Source of the DNA: Embleya scabrispora DSM 41855
GTDB lineage: Bacteria; Actinomycetota; Actinomycetes; Streptomycetales; Streptomycetaceae
Assembly: GCF_000372745.1 (NCBI RefSeq)
Contig: NZ_KB889596.1
Location: forward strand, 62,001-126,000
Reading direction: 5' to 3'
DNA length: 64,000 bases
A model generated the notes under the pieces. The model made no database searches. It was given only the letters and a program-made list of their open reading frames with translations, and was not told the origin of the DNA. The position numbers and the translations under genes are program-made. Below, one piece after another: positions 1 through 8,327 of the stretch. The stretch's first letter is position 1. Every line of letters starts with the position of its first letter.

Positions 1-784
1 CGTTGATCGCGTCCAGCTCGGCGGTGGTCAGTTCGAAGTCGAACACCTCGAAGTTCTCCCGGATCCGGGTGGGGGTGACCGACTTGGGAATCACGATATT
101 GCCCAGCTGGAGGTGCCAGCGCAGCACCACTTGGGCGGCCGACCGGCCGTGCGCACGGGCCACCTCGGTGATCACCGGGTCCTCCAGCAGTTCGCCGCCC
201 TGGCCCAGCGGACTCCACGCCTCGGTCGCGATCGCGTGCGCGCGGTCGTAGCCGCGTACCTTGCCTTGCTGGAGGTAGGGGTGCAGCTCGACCTGGTTGA
301 CCGAGGGCACCACGGCGGTGTGTTCGAGCAGCCGGGTCAGGTGGTCGGGCTGGAAGTTGGACACGCCGATCGTGCGCACCCGGCCGTCCGCGAGCAGCTT
401 CTCGAACGCCCGCCAGGTGTCCAGGTAGCGGTCCCGGTTCGGAGTCGGCCAGTGGATCAGGTACATGTCCACGTAGTCCAGGCCGAGTTTGCCCACGCTC
501 TCGTCGAACGCGACCAGGGTCGAGTCGTAACCCTGGGCGGTGTTCCACAGCTTGGTGGTCACGAACAGTTCCGCGCGCGGCACCGAGGAGGCGGCCAGCG
601 CCCGGCCGACGCCCGCCTCGTTGCCGTAGACGGCGGCGGTGTCGATGCTGCGGTAGCCCACCTCCAGCGCGGTCGCCACGGCGGTGGTCGCCTCGTCGTT
701 CTCGACCTGGAAGACCCCGAAGCCCAGCTGCGGGATGGTGGCGCCGTTGTTCAGGGTGATGTCGGGTACGGGGGTGGAGCTCAT
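1..784 (-). CDS. Aldo/keto reductase, 3' end outside window
   Basis: NADPH-dependent carbonyl reductase of the aldo-keto reductase superfamily, closest in style to 2,5-diketo-D-gluconate reductases. The minus-strand reading frame opens with ATG at 784 and runs off the left edge, giving about 261 residues of an expected 275-280. The catalytic tetrad is visible: Asp48 and Tyr53 in SIDTAAVYGNE, Lys78 in VTTKLW and His111 in LIHWP. The GVSNFQPDHL and IPKSVTP signatures are also present, the latter being the NADP-binding loop. The protein is cytosolic; its substrate cannot be read from sequence. It lies downstream of the MFS exporter gene on the same strand with about 47 bases between, so the two may be cotranscribed. 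Confidence 0.93.
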   Translation of the reverse strand, partial: MSSTPVPDITLNNGATIPQLGFGVFQVENDEATTAVATALEVGYRSIDTAAVYGNEAGVGRALAASSVPRAELFVTTKLWNTAQGYDSTLVAFDESVGKLGLDYVDMYLIHWPTPNRDRYLDTWRAFEKLLADGRVRTIGVSNFQPDHLTRLLEHTAVVPSVNQVELHPYLQQGKVRGYDRAHAIATEAWSPLGQGGELLEDPVITEVARAHGRSAAQVVLRWHLQLGNIVIPKSVTPTRIRENFEVFDFELTTAELDAIN

Positions 785-831
785 GGTTCGCATCGTCCTT
801 CGTCGTAGAGGTCGGGCGGGGCGGGGCGGCG

Positions 832-2103
832 TCAGCCGAGCAGCCGAGCGGGCTGCTCGGCGGTTCGGTCCGCGGCGCCGGAGTCGCCCTGCCCGCTCTG
901 CCCGCTGAGCACGGTCCGCACACCGGGCGGGTGCGCCGCCACGACGCGCGAGCGGGTCAGCGCGCGCCGTTCCAGGCCGTGGGCGAGCACCGCGAGGGCC
1001 AACGCGCCCAGCGCCAGGGCCGCACCGACCCAGTTCGCCGACTCGTAGCCGTGGCCCGCGTCGATCACCAGGCCGCCCAGCCACGCGGCGATCGCGTTGC
1101 CGAGGTTGAAAGCGCCGATGTTGACCGCTGCGGCCAACGTCGGCGCGCCCGCGGCGTTGTCCATCACCCGCTTCTGCAACGGCGGCACGGTGGCGAAGCC
1201 CAGTGCGCCGATCAGGAACAGCGTGATCACCGACGCGGTCTTGTCGTGCGCGGTCACCGTGAACAGCGCCAACACCCCCGCGAGCGCGAGCAGCGAGCCG
1301 TACAGCAGCGGCATCAGGTGCCGGTCGGCCAGCCTGCCACCGACCGCGTTGCCGACCAGCATGCCCAGGCCCACCACCGCGAGCAGCCAGGTGACCGCAC
1401 CCTCGGAGAAGCCCGCGACGTCGGTCATCATCGGCTTGACGTAGGTGAGCGCGGCGAACACGCCGCCGAAGCCGAGCACCGTCATGCCCATCGCGAGCAG
1501 CACCTGCACGTTGCGGAACACCGCGAGTTCGTGGCGCAGGCGCACACCCTCGGGCTTGGCTTGTTCGGGCACCAGCCTGGCGATGCCCACGGCGCCCAAC
1601 ACGCCGAGCGCGGCGACGATCAGGAAGGTCAGCCGCCAGCTCACCGTCTGGCCGATCAGCGTGCCCAGCGGCACGCCGAGCACGTTGGCCAGGGTCAGGC
1701 CGGCGAACATCGTGGAGATCGCCGCGGCCTTCTTCTCCGGCGCGACCAGGTCTGCGGCCACCACCGAGCCGATCCCGAAGAACGCGCCGTGGGTGAAGGA
1801 GGCGACCACGCGGCCGAGCAGAATCACGCCGAACGCCGGGGCCAGCGCGGTCAGCGCATTGCCCAGGACGAACAGTGCCATCAGCAGGATCAGCATGCGC
1901 TTGCGCGAGACGCGGGTGCCCAGGACGGTCATCAGCGGGGCACCCAGGAGCACACCGACCGCGTAACCGCTGACCAGGAGCCCGGCGGTGGTGATCGAGA
2001 CTTCGAAGGTGCCCGCGACCTCGGGCAACAGGCCGAGGATGACGAACTCGGTGGTCCCGATGCCGAAGGCCCCGATGGCAAGGGCCAGCAGTGCGAGAGG
2101 CAC
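832..2103 (-). CDS. MFS drug/metabolite exporter (DHA1, AraJ-like)
   Basis: Twelve-helix major facilitator superfamily exporter of the proton-antiport DHA1 group (423 residues), with opening segment GAFGIGTTEFVILGLLPEV typical of AraJ/Cmx-like proteins. The loop motif GTRVSRKRMLIL between helices 2 and 3 corresponds to MFS motif A. The GTG at 2103 is chosen because AAAGGGG lies 8 nt upstream; the frame stays open further upstream but that stretch is not hydrophobic and crosses the promoter region. It is divergent from a MarR regulator gene, which suggests repression relieved by an effector compound. Substrate is unknown; drug or sugar efflux are both plausible. Confidence 0.9.
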   Translation of the reverse strand: MPLALLALAIGAFGIGTTEFVILGLLPEVAGTFEVSITTAGLLVSGYAVGVLLGAPLMTVLGTRVSRKRMLILLMALFVLGNALTALAPAFGVILLGRVVASFTHGAFFGIGSVVAADLVAPEKKAAAISTMFAGLTLANVLGVPLGTLIGQTVSWRLTFLIVAALGVLGAVGIARLVPEQAKPEGVRLRHELAVFRNVQVLLAMGMTVLGFGGVFAALTYVKPMMTDVAGFSEGAVTWLLAVVGLGMLVGNAVGGRLADRHLMPLLYGSLLALAGVLALFTVTAHDKTASVITLFLIGALGFATVPPLQKRVMDNAAGAPTLAAAVNIGAFNLGNAIAAWLGGLVIDAGHGYESANWVGAALALGALALAVLAHGLERRALTRSRVVAAHPPGVRTVLSGQSGQGDSGAADRTAEQPARLLG

Positions 2104-2210
2104 GGAGTACCCCTTTCGAGGAGTTGGTGGAGGGGGGCGCACGACATGCACCCGGGCATGACCGGCGGCCGGGCATGGCATGCACGAACCGCTTACAGGC
2201 GTCGACAATA

Positions 2211-2234
2211 TTTGCAGACGCCGATCAATGCAAA
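2211..2234. promoter_or_regulatory. Putative MarR operator between MFS and marR genes
   Basis: TTTGCA and TGCAAA form an inverted repeat separated by 12 bases in the divergent promoter region. The site is AT-rich against its surroundings and sits 36 bases before the MarR start codon, where autoregulation would act. Binding by the neighbouring MarR protein is inferred. Confidence 0.4.
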
Positions 2235-2269
2235 CGCGGGCTATTTCGTTTCGGAGGTATCCTGAGCGC

Positions 2270-2734
2270 ATGGGACAACAGAGGCAGGCCATCGAACCGC
2301 CGCTCGCGCAGGGCTGGTGCGCGCTCGCGGCGCTGCACAATCGCATCGAGGCGCACATCGAACGTGTGCTCCAGAGCGAACACGACCTGAGCGTGCGCGA
2401 GTTCTCGGTCCTGGACGTGCTGAACCGGCAGGACGGCTACCACCTGCGGATGAACGAACTCTCCGACGCGGTGGTGCTGAGCCAGAGCGCCACCACGCGC
2501 CTGGTCACCCGCCTGGAGGAGCGCGGCCTACTCTCGCGCTACCTGTGCGACACCGACCGCCGGGGCATCTACACCGAGGTCACGCCCACCGGCTGCGACC
2601 TCCTCGCCGCCGCCCGTCCCACCCACGACAAGGCCCTCCGCGAATCCCTCGCGGACGCCGAACAACGCCCCGACCTCGCTCCCCTGGTCGAGGCCGTCAA
2701 GTCCCTGGACGCACCCGCCCCGTCGATCGTTTGA
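2270..2734 (+). CDS. MarR-family transcriptional regulator
   Basis: Winged-helix MarR repressor of 154 residues. The recognition region LSDAVVLSQSATTRLVTRLEERGLL is followed by the charged wing around DTDRRGIYTEVTPTG, which is the family hallmark. The ATG at 2270 is preceded by CGGAGG 12 nt upstream and gives a normal-length protein; an upstream in-frame ATG at 2180 would add 30 residues that match nothing in the family. Divergent orientation from the MFS exporter suggests it controls both itself and the exporter. MarR proteins are usually ligand-responsive dimers; the ligand here is unknown. Confidence 0.9.
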   Translation: MGQQRQAIEPPLAQGWCALAALHNRIEAHIERVLQSEHDLSVREFSVLDVLNRQDGYHLRMNELSDAVVLSQSATTRLVTRLEERGLLSRYLCDTDRRGIYTEVTPTGCDLLAAARPTHDKALRESLADAEQRPDLAPLVEAVKSLDAPAPSIV

Positions 2735-2780
2735 CAAGCCCGAAACCCGGCCGCACGGCTCAAGCACACCGAACACAGCC

Positions 2781-2859
2781 CGTCCGGCGCCTCGGGGCAA
2801 CCGAGACCCGGCCCGCCCCACAGGCGAACGCCGGACGAGCCGAGCCGGCCCGTCCGGCG
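2781..2859. terminator. Mutually exclusive hairpins between convergent genes
   Basis: The 9-mer CGTCCGGCG occurs at 2781-2789 and 2851-2859, with its reverse complement CGCCGGACG at 2829-2837. The central copy can pair with either flank, so two alternative stems are possible. The site lies between the convergent marR and lactonase genes and probably ends transcription from both sides. No U-tract is present. Confidence 0.4.
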
Positions 2860-2876
2860 CCCGAGGACGACGACCC

Positions 2877-3923
2877 CTACGCCAAAATGCTCGTCGGACT
2901 CCCGGTCGAAAGCGCGACACCCAACGCCGTCAGCCGCCCGGACCCCGAATCACACCGGAATCCGGTGACCGTGTTCCCGCGCTGGTTCGCCACGTACAGC
3001 ACGTCCCCCACCAGCGCCAGATCCCGCGGCCAGGCCCCCACCGGCACCTCCTCGACGAGAGCCAACTCCGCGCCGTCCACCGCGAGCACCGAGACGGTGT
3101 CCGGCCCCCGGTTCGCCACGTACACGAATCGCCCGTCCGCCGCCGCGACGAGCCCCGACGGCATACCCTCGCCGCCGGAGAGTGCGAACGGCTTTCCCGC
3201 CACCGTGAGCGCCCCCGTGCGCGGATCGCTGCGCAGCGGCGTCACCGTCGTGTTCAACTCCCCGACGAGCCACGCGAGATCGTTCGGCCCGTACGCGATG
3301 TGCCGGGGCCCGGTGCCGGGCGGCAGAGTCACCTTCGGCCCCTCCGCGATCGTGCCCGCCTCGGCGTCGAAGCTCAGGTGGTACACGGTGTCCGAGCCCA
3401 GGTCGCACACCACGAGCCACTCGCCGCCGGCGGCGAACGTCACCTGGTGCGCGTGCGAGGACGCCTGTCGGTCCTTCACCGGCCCGGACCCGGTCAGCCG
3501 CACGTGCGTCGCCGCCTCGCCGAGCGTGCCGTCGTCGGCGATCGGATGCACGGTGACGCTGCCGCCGCCGTAGTTGGCCACCACCACGAACCGCCCGGTG
3601 GGGTCGGCCGCGAGGTGGCAGGGCCCCGCGCCGAGCGTGGACACCTCGCCCAGTGGCACCAGCCGTTCGTCCTGCACCGAGTACGCGCCGACCGCGCCCT
3701 CGCCGCCCCGCTCGCTCACCGCGTAGAGGAAACGGCCCGAGGGGTGTCGGGCCACGTACGAGGGCGAGATCGCCGGGATCACCGCGGACGGCGTGCCGAG
3801 CGACCCGGTCTCCGGATCCTGCCGACATACCGTGATGCCGCTGCCGTGACCCTCCATGTCGGGGGTGTACGCACCCACGTACACCAGCGGTCCGCGTCGG
3901 TCGGAAGCATTTGGTGAGGTCAC
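2877..3923 (-). CDS. Lactonase family beta-propeller protein (Pgl/YbhE type)
   Basis: 348-residue seven-bladed beta-propeller of the lactonase family, whose members include E. coli 6-phosphogluconolactonase (YbhE/Pgl). Repeated blade signatures are visible, such as LVYVGAYT near the start, GRFLYAVSERG, GRFVVVANYGGGSV, and GRFVYVANRGPDTVSV late in the protein. The GTG at 3923 has AGGAG six bases upstream; a longer frame to 3980 lacks a ribosome-binding site. It is a cytosolic sugar-lactone hydrolase by family inference, but in actinomycetes many members have no proven substrate. It converges on the marR gene and does not sit with pentose phosphate genes, so the physiological role is uncertain. 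Confidence 0.82.
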   Translation of the reverse strand: MTSPNASDRRGPLVYVGAYTPDMEGHGSGITVCRQDPETGSLGTPSAVIPAISPSYVARHPSGRFLYAVSERGGEGAVGAYSVQDERLVPLGEVSTLGAGPCHLAADPTGRFVVVANYGGGSVTVHPIADDGTLGEAATHVRLTGSGPVKDRQASSHAHQVTFAAGGEWLVVCDLGSDTVYHLSFDAEAGTIAEGPKVTLPPGTGPRHIAYGPNDLAWLVGELNTTVTPLRSDPRTGALTVAGKPFALSGGEGMPSGLVAAADGRFVYVANRGPDTVSVLAVDGAELALVEEVPVGAWPRDLALVGDVLYVANQRGNTVTGFRCDSGSGRLTALGVALSTGSPTSILA

Positions 3924-4110
3924 ACGGTTCTCCTGTTGTCTGGCCTGTGGCGGACGACCGTCGATCGACACTTGATCCATCGGCCGAGCATCCGTCGGTC
4001 GAGCCGACGGAGCCGACCACGCAGATCATCGCGGATCGATCGCCTCGTCGCCGCCGATGTCATGCTCCTCCCCGACCCCGCCGCCGGCACACCAGCCGGC
4101 CCGGGCCGGG

Positions 4111-4767
4111 TCACTGCTCCGCGCGGACCGCGTAGCCCAACACCTCGGCGCTCAACAGCGATTCGACCGCGTCCAGTTGTGCCAAGGCGTACGCGACCGC
4201 CGCGTCCACCCCGCCCCCGGCCGCGATCCGCCGACCGATGCCTCGGAAGACGGCCTGTTGGATCCCGGCGAGTTGCCCGGCGATCAACGCCGGCACCGGG
4301 TCCCCCGGGGCCGCGCCCGCCTCTTCGGCGAGGGTCGCGCCGAGCGCGTCCGCGCCCAGTTGCTGCATCCGCCACAGTCGAGCCATCAGCGCCGGCGAGC
4401 CCTGCATGACATTCATGAAACGCTCGTAGCCCTCGACCAGGCCCACGTACGGCGACCGCGCCTCGACGTCCCGACGCAGCGCGTCCAGTACCGCGCGCGC
4501 CGCGGATTGGCCCACCGCGCGCTCGCGCACGATCCGGGCCGCCCGGTCGACCACCTCGGACTCGCGGTCGAAGAACAGGTCCTCCTTGGCCGGGAAGTAG
4601 TTGTAGACGGTGTTCACGGACACCTCGGCCGCATCGGCGATCTGCGCGATGGTCACCGCGTCGAACCCGCGTTCCAGGAACAATCCGGTCGCGATGTCCG
4701 AGATGTGCGTCCGGGTGCGGCGTTTCTTGCGCTCTCGCAGCCCTTCCGCGGGTTCCGACTCCGTCAT
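4111..4767 (-). CDS. TetR-family transcriptional regulator
   Basis: 218-residue TetR repressor with the N-terminal helix-turn-helix at residues 38-60 (TIAQIADAAEVSVNTVYNYF) followed by the usual PAKEDLF. The C-terminal ligand domain is helical and Ala-rich. It is divergent from a DrrAB-like exporter, and an AT-rich inverted repeat (4792-4828) lies between them, so it most likely represses the exporter until it binds a drug-like ligand. No Shine-Dalgarno sequence precedes the ATG; instead TAGGAT ends six bases before it, indicating a leaderless transcript. Confidence 0.92.
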   Translation of the reverse strand: MTESEPAEGLRERKKRRTRTHISDIATGLFLERGFDAVTIAQIADAAEVSVNTVYNYFPAKEDLFFDRESEVVDRAARIVRERAVGQSAARAVLDALRRDVEARSPYVGLVEGYERFMNVMQGSPALMARLWRMQQLGADALGATLAEEAGAAPGDPVPALIAGQLAGIQQAVFRGIGRRIAAGGGVDAAVAYALAQLDAVESLLSAEVLGYAVRAEQ

Positions 4768-4773
4768 GTGCCC

Positions 4774-4779
4774 ATCCTA
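4774..4779 (-). promoter_or_regulatory. -10 box for leaderless tetR transcript
   Basis: On the minus strand TAGGAT (consensus TAnnnT) is followed by six bases and the TetR ATG, so the expected transcription start coincides with the start codon. No Shine-Dalgarno sequence is present. Confidence 0.5.
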
Positions 4780-4791
4780 GCCTTCATGGGG

Positions 4792-4828
4792 TCATTTTAA
4801 TTTTGGGGTCGTTGCAAAATTTTAATGA
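4792..4828. promoter_or_regulatory. AT-rich inverted repeat, probable TetR operator
   Basis: TCATTTTAATTTTG and CAAAATTTTAATGA form a 14-base inverted repeat with two mismatched pairs and a 9-base spacer. It is far more AT-rich than anything around it, lies within the divergent tetR/drrA promoter region, and ends 18 bases before the ABC gene start. This is the position and symmetry expected of a TetR operator. Confidence 0.6.
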
Positions 4829-4846
4829 CTATGTTTCGGTAGTCCC

Positions 4847-5632
4847 ATGACACCGGTCATCCACACCACCGGGCTCGCCCGGACCTTCACGACCAAGCGC
4901 GGCACCGTCGAAGCCGTCCGCGGCATCGACCTGACCGTCCCGGCGGGCGAGATTTTGGGCTTCCTGGGCCCCAACGGCGCCGGCAAGACCACCACTCTGC
5001 GCATGCTCACCACACTGCTCGCCCCCACCGGCGGCAGCGCCACCGTGGCCGGCCACGACCTCCTGCACGACTCGGCGGGCGTGCGCAGGCGAATCGGCTA
5101 CGTCGCCCAATCCGGCGGAGTCGACCCCGCCGTGTCGGTGCGCGAGGAACTGACCACCCAGGCCCGGCTGTACCGACTGGACAAGGCGGACGCCCGGGCC
5201 CGGGCCGCCGAGTTGGCCGCCGACCTGGATCTGCTCGACCTGCTGGACCGCCCGTGCGCGGCGCTCTCCGGCGGACAGCGACGCCGACTCGACATCGCGA
5301 TGGGCCTGGTCCACCACCCCGACGTGCTCTTTCTGGACGAGCCCACCACCGGCCTGGACCCGGGCAGTCGAGTGGATCTGTGGCACCTGATCCGGCGGAT
5401 CCGCGACGAGTGGGGCACCACGGTCTTCCTCACCACGCACTACCTGGACGAGGCCGACGCGCTCGCGGACCGGCTCGTGGTGGTCGACCACGGCCGCGTC
5501 GTCGCCCAGGGCACGGCACACGCGCTCAAGACCGAGTACGCGGGTTCCCCGAACGCCTCACTACAGGACGCGTTCATCGCCATCACCGGTCGGCGCACCC
5601 CCGCGCCGAGCGAGACTCCGATCGCCGTCTGA
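4847..5632 (+). CDS. ABC exporter ATPase, DrrA-like
   Basis: 261-residue ATP-binding subunit of a DrrAB-type drug exporter. Walker A GPNGAGKTT is at residues 41-49, Q-loop Gln88, signature LSGGQ at 140-144 and Walker B LFLDEP at 161-166, followed by the H-loop in FLTTHYLDEAD. It works as a cytosolic homodimer with the permease encoded 16 bases downstream. DrrA proteins are usually about 330 residues; the C-terminal regulatory tail is shorter here. No clear ribosome-binding site precedes the ATG. The divergent TetR gene and operator point to inducible resistance or self-resistance. Substrate unknown. Confidence 0.92.
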   Translation: MTPVIHTTGLARTFTTKRGTVEAVRGIDLTVPAGEILGFLGPNGAGKTTTLRMLTTLLAPTGGSATVAGHDLLHDSAGVRRRIGYVAQSGGVDPAVSVREELTTQARLYRLDKADARARAAELAADLDLLDLLDRPCAALSGGQRRRLDIAMGLVHHPDVLFLDEPTTGLDPGSRVDLWHLIRRIRDEWGTTVFLTTHYLDEADALADRLVVVDHGRVVAQGTAHALKTEYAGSPNASLQDAFIAITGRRTPAPSETPIAV

Positions 5633-5648
5633 CCCGGCAGAGGTAGCC

Positions 5649-6482
5649 ATGTCCACGTCATCCACACCCTCGACACCAACCATCGGCACCGCCCGGGTCG
5701 TGCCGCCCGCACGACCGGTGCCGTCCGCATCCGCCGCCCTCGTGTCCGACACGTTCCTGATCTTCGGCCGCTATCTGCGCCAGACCGTGTCCGCCAAGAT
5801 CGGTCTGATCTTCGGGATCATCCAGCCGTTGCTGTTCCTGATCCTGTTCGGCCCGCTCCTGCGTGACGTCCCGCTCGGCGGCGACGGCGACTCCTGGCAG
5901 ACCCTGGTTCCCGGACTGCTGGTCCAGCTCGGCCTGTTCAGCGCGGCGTTCGCGGGCTTCGGGATCCTGATCGAGAAGCAACACGGCGTGGTGGAGCGTA
6001 TGCGGGTGACTCCCGTGAGCCGGCTCGCGCTGCTGCTCGGGCGCGTGCTCAAGGACATCGTTCAGATGCTCGTCCAGTCCGTGGTGCTGGTCGTGGTCGG
6101 TGTGGCGTTCGGACTGCGTGCGCCGCTGCTCGGCGTGCTGATCGGATTCGGCTTCGTCGCGCTGATGACCGCCTCGCTCGCGTCGCTGTCCTACGCCCTG
6201 GCGATGCGGGTGGACAGCCCGCAGGAGTTCGCCCCGGTGGTGAACTCGGTGAACCTGCCGGTGATGCTGCTGTCCGGCATCCTGCTGCCGATGTCGCTGG
6301 CCCCGGGCTGGCTGGACGGCATCTCCCGGGGCAACCCACTGCGCTACCAGGTGCAGGCGGTGCGCTCCGCGTTCGTCGGCGACTACGGCGGCACGGTCGG
6401 CATGGGCGTGCTGACCGCGCTCGGGTTGGTCGCGGTGTCGGTGGTGCTGGGCGTCCGCGTGTTCCGCCGCGCCGGCGCGTAG
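5649..6482 (+). CDS. ABC-2 type exporter permease, DrrB-like
   Basis: 277-residue membrane subunit of the same exporter. After a 35-residue polar N-terminus come about six hydrophobic segments: IGLIFGIIQPLLFLILFGPL, a helix around residues 90-110, LVQSVVLVVVGVAFGL, LLGVLIGFGFVALM, the NLPVMLLSGILLPMSLAP segment, and a C-terminal helix ending in RVFRRAGA. The LSGILLPM stretch after SPQEFAPVVN is typical of ABC2_membrane proteins. The ribosome-binding site AGAGGTAG is eight bases upstream. It forms the transmembrane pathway for the DrrA-like ATPase. Confidence 0.9.
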   Translation: MSTSSTPSTPTIGTARVVPPARPVPSASAALVSDTFLIFGRYLRQTVSAKIGLIFGIIQPLLFLILFGPLLRDVPLGGDGDSWQTLVPGLLVQLGLFSAAFAGFGILIEKQHGVVERMRVTPVSRLALLLGRVLKDIVQMLVQSVVLVVVGVAFGLRAPLLGVLIGFGFVALMTASLASLSYALAMRVDSPQEFAPVVNSVNLPVMLLSGILLPMSLAPGWLDGISRGNPLRYQVQAVRSAFVGDYGGTVGMGVLTALGLVAVSVVLGVRVFRRAGA

Positions 6483-6570
6483 TCGCCCCGCCGATCCCGC
6501 GCACTTGGCCCCGGCGGACCCGACGGATCGGGCCGCGTGCCCGGGTCCACCGCCACGGCGGCGCGGGCGC

Positions 6571-7548
6571 TCACGCGTACCGCGCCGCCGTCGCACGCGC
6601 GACGGCGGCCAGTTCCGCGCGCAGCTCGGGTGGGCCCAGCACTTCGACCTCCGGGCCGAGCCGCAGCAGTTCCGGCACGGCGGCCTCGATCGACTCGATC
6701 GGGAAGTCGACCCGGATCCGGCCGTCCGGCAGCGGATCCCCCGCACTCGACTCGACCATGTCCGCCACGTACGCCCCGAACAGTTGTCGGACGAATCCGC
6801 GCGCGTCCTCGCTCAGCAGCACGTCCGCGCGGATCGGACGCAACTGTTCGACGAAGTCCCGGGACCAGTTCTGCCAGTAGGCCCCGAGGTCGAAGGTCGG
6901 ATCACGCTCGAACACCTCGTCGAGCACGTCCAGTTCCTCGATCCGCACCACCCGGTACGTGCGGTCGCGATGCTCGCCCGGCTGCACCGTGCGGGCCACC
7001 AGGTACCACGCGCCCGCCTTGAGCACGAGGCCGTACGGCTCCAGGTCGCGGGTGACCTCGCCCGCCCAGCGCCGGTAGTGCACCCGGATCCGCCGGTCGG
7101 TCCACACCGCGGCGGCGATCCGGGCCAGCTCGGGTGAGCGGTCCGCCTCGCGATGCCAGCCCGGGGCGTCCAGATGGAAGCGCAGTTGCGCACGGCCCAC
7201 CCGCTCGCGCAGCTCGGCGGGCAGCCCCGCCTGCACCTTGAGCTGCGCGGACGCCACCACCGCGCCCAGCCCCAGCTCGGCCGCGGGCCCGGGCAGGCCG
7301 GCCAGGAACAACGCGTCCGCCTCGTCGTGCGTGAGTCCGTTGATCCGCGTGCGAAAGCCCTCCATCAGCCGATACCCGCCCGCCGGCCCACGCTCGGCGT
7401 ACACCGGCACGCCCGCCGCGCCGAGCGCCTCGACGTCGCGGTAGACGGTGCGCACCGACACCTCCAGTTGCTCGGCCAGTTCGGTCGCGGTGACCAGACC
7501 CCGGGTTTGCAGGGTCATCAGGATGGTCAGCAGTCGGCTCGCGCGCAT
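6571..7548 (-). CDS. WYL-domain, DeoR-type HTH regulator (YafY-like)
   Basis: 325-residue regulator with an N-terminal winged helix (residues 1-55, TATELAEQLEVSVRTVYRDV) and a central WYL ligand-sensing domain whose signature WYL is at 181-183 in AGAWYLVAR. A WCX-like C-terminal extension follows. The ATG at 7548 starts the canonical MRASRLL opening; the frame is open back to 7755 but that part is Pro-rich and unlike the family. It is divergent from an SRPBCC protein gene. The repeat ATACC-N5-GGTAT at 7566-7580 is a candidate binding site. In streptomycetes such regulators often control an adjacent small stress or glyoxalase-type gene. Confidence 0.9.
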   Translation of the reverse strand: MRASRLLTILMTLQTRGLVTATELAEQLEVSVRTVYRDVEALGAAGVPVYAERGPAGGYRLMEGFRTRINGLTHDEADALFLAGLPGPAAELGLGAVVASAQLKVQAGLPAELRERVGRAQLRFHLDAPGWHREADRSPELARIAAAVWTDRRIRVHYRRWAGEVTRDLEPYGLVLKAGAWYLVARTVQPGEHRDRTYRVVRIEELDVLDEVFERDPTFDLGAYWQNWSRDFVEQLRPIRADVLLSEDARGFVRQLFGAYVADMVESSAGDPLPDGRIRVDFPIESIEAAVPELLRLGPEVEVLGPPELRAELAAVARATAARYA

Positions 7549-7565
7549 GATCGCCAGTGTCGCGC

Positions 7566-7580
7566 ATACCTGACGGGTAT
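7566..7580. promoter_or_regulatory. Inverted repeat, candidate WYL-regulator operator
   Basis: ATACC and GGTAT flank TGACG, giving a 15-base symmetric site 18 bases upstream of the WYL regulator start and in the divergent region with the SRPBCC gene. TTGACA overlaps its right end (7580-7585) and could be a plus-strand -35, though no convincing -10 follows. Confidence 0.4.
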
Positions 7581-7730
7581 TGACATGTACTCGACCGAGG
7601 CTTGGCGGCGCCGCGCGACTGACCGGCGCGCGGGGACTCGGCGGCGCGGCGGGATCGGGCGGCGTCACCGGACAGGCCGGCGCAACGAGACTGGGCGGCG
7701 CGACAAGCACCACACCGGAAGGGTTGGACC

Positions 7731-8153
7731 ATGAGCGACACCACGGGCCGGACACAGGACGCGGGCTACCAAATCGGCGTGTCCAAGACGCTCCCGTATC
7801 CCGTCGAGCAGGTGTGGGAATTGATCACCTCCGCCGCCGGCCTGGCCCTGTGGCTGGGCGAGGACGTGGATCTGACCCCGACCCGGGGAGCGCCCTACAC
7901 CACCGCCGACGGCAGCACCGGCGAGGTACGCGGGTGGCGCGAACCGGACCGGATCCGGGTGACGAGCCGGGTGCCGGGTTGGGATCACGACACGACCGTG
8001 CAGGTCGCGATGAGCGCGAGCGGGCCGGGACGTACCGTGCTGCGGTTCCACCAGGAGTGGCTGGCCGACCCCGAGGAGCGGAGCCGGCAGCGCACCCACT
8101 GGCAGGGCGTGATGGCGGCGGTCGAGCGAGCGCTGGCGGCGCCGAACGGGTGA
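7731..8153 (+). CDS. SRPBCC (AHSA1/START-like) domain protein
   Basis: 140-residue single-domain helix-grip protein of the AHSA1 group. Evidence is the early beta strand and ligand-cavity pattern IGVSKTLPYPVEQVWELIT, the mid-protein GEVRGWREPDRIRVTSR, the strand TVLRFHQEWL, and the C-terminal helix HWQGVMAAVERAL. GGAAGGG about nine bases upstream supports the ATG. These proteins bind small hydrophobic ligands or act as co-chaperone-like factors; no substrate can be assigned. Being divergent from the WYL regulator makes it a likely target of that regulator. Confidence 0.8.
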   Translation: MSDTTGRTQDAGYQIGVSKTLPYPVEQVWELITSAAGLALWLGEDVDLTPTRGAPYTTADGSTGEVRGWREPDRIRVTSRVPGWDHDTTVQVAMSASGPGRTVLRFHQEWLADPEERSRQRTHWQGVMAAVERALAAPNG

Positions 8154-8327
8154 AATGCGTCGCCGAACCGGTGCACTTCCGTTCGGGATCTTCGCATCCG
8201 TGCGATTCGTTGATCGACCATCGAGCGATGTCGGCAGGGCCCCGACCTCGGTGCCGAAGTCTCGATACGGCAGTGGATCTCGGTACGGCAGCGATGTCCG
8301 TCCGGAATGGGAACGGAGAACGGCGCG

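Noticed and set aside
113-808. Plus-strand frame opposite the aldo-keto reductase
   Set aside because: Antisense shadow; the minus strand has all four catalytic residues of the reductase.
2180-2269. Upstream ATG start for the MarR gene
   Set aside because: Adds 30 residues across the operator and promoter; the ATG at 2270 has a ribosome-binding site and family-like N-terminus.
5658-6746. 362-residue minus-strand frame opposite the DrrB-like permease
   Set aside because: Its His/Arg/Gln-rich composition is the reverse complement of membrane helix codons; no domain.
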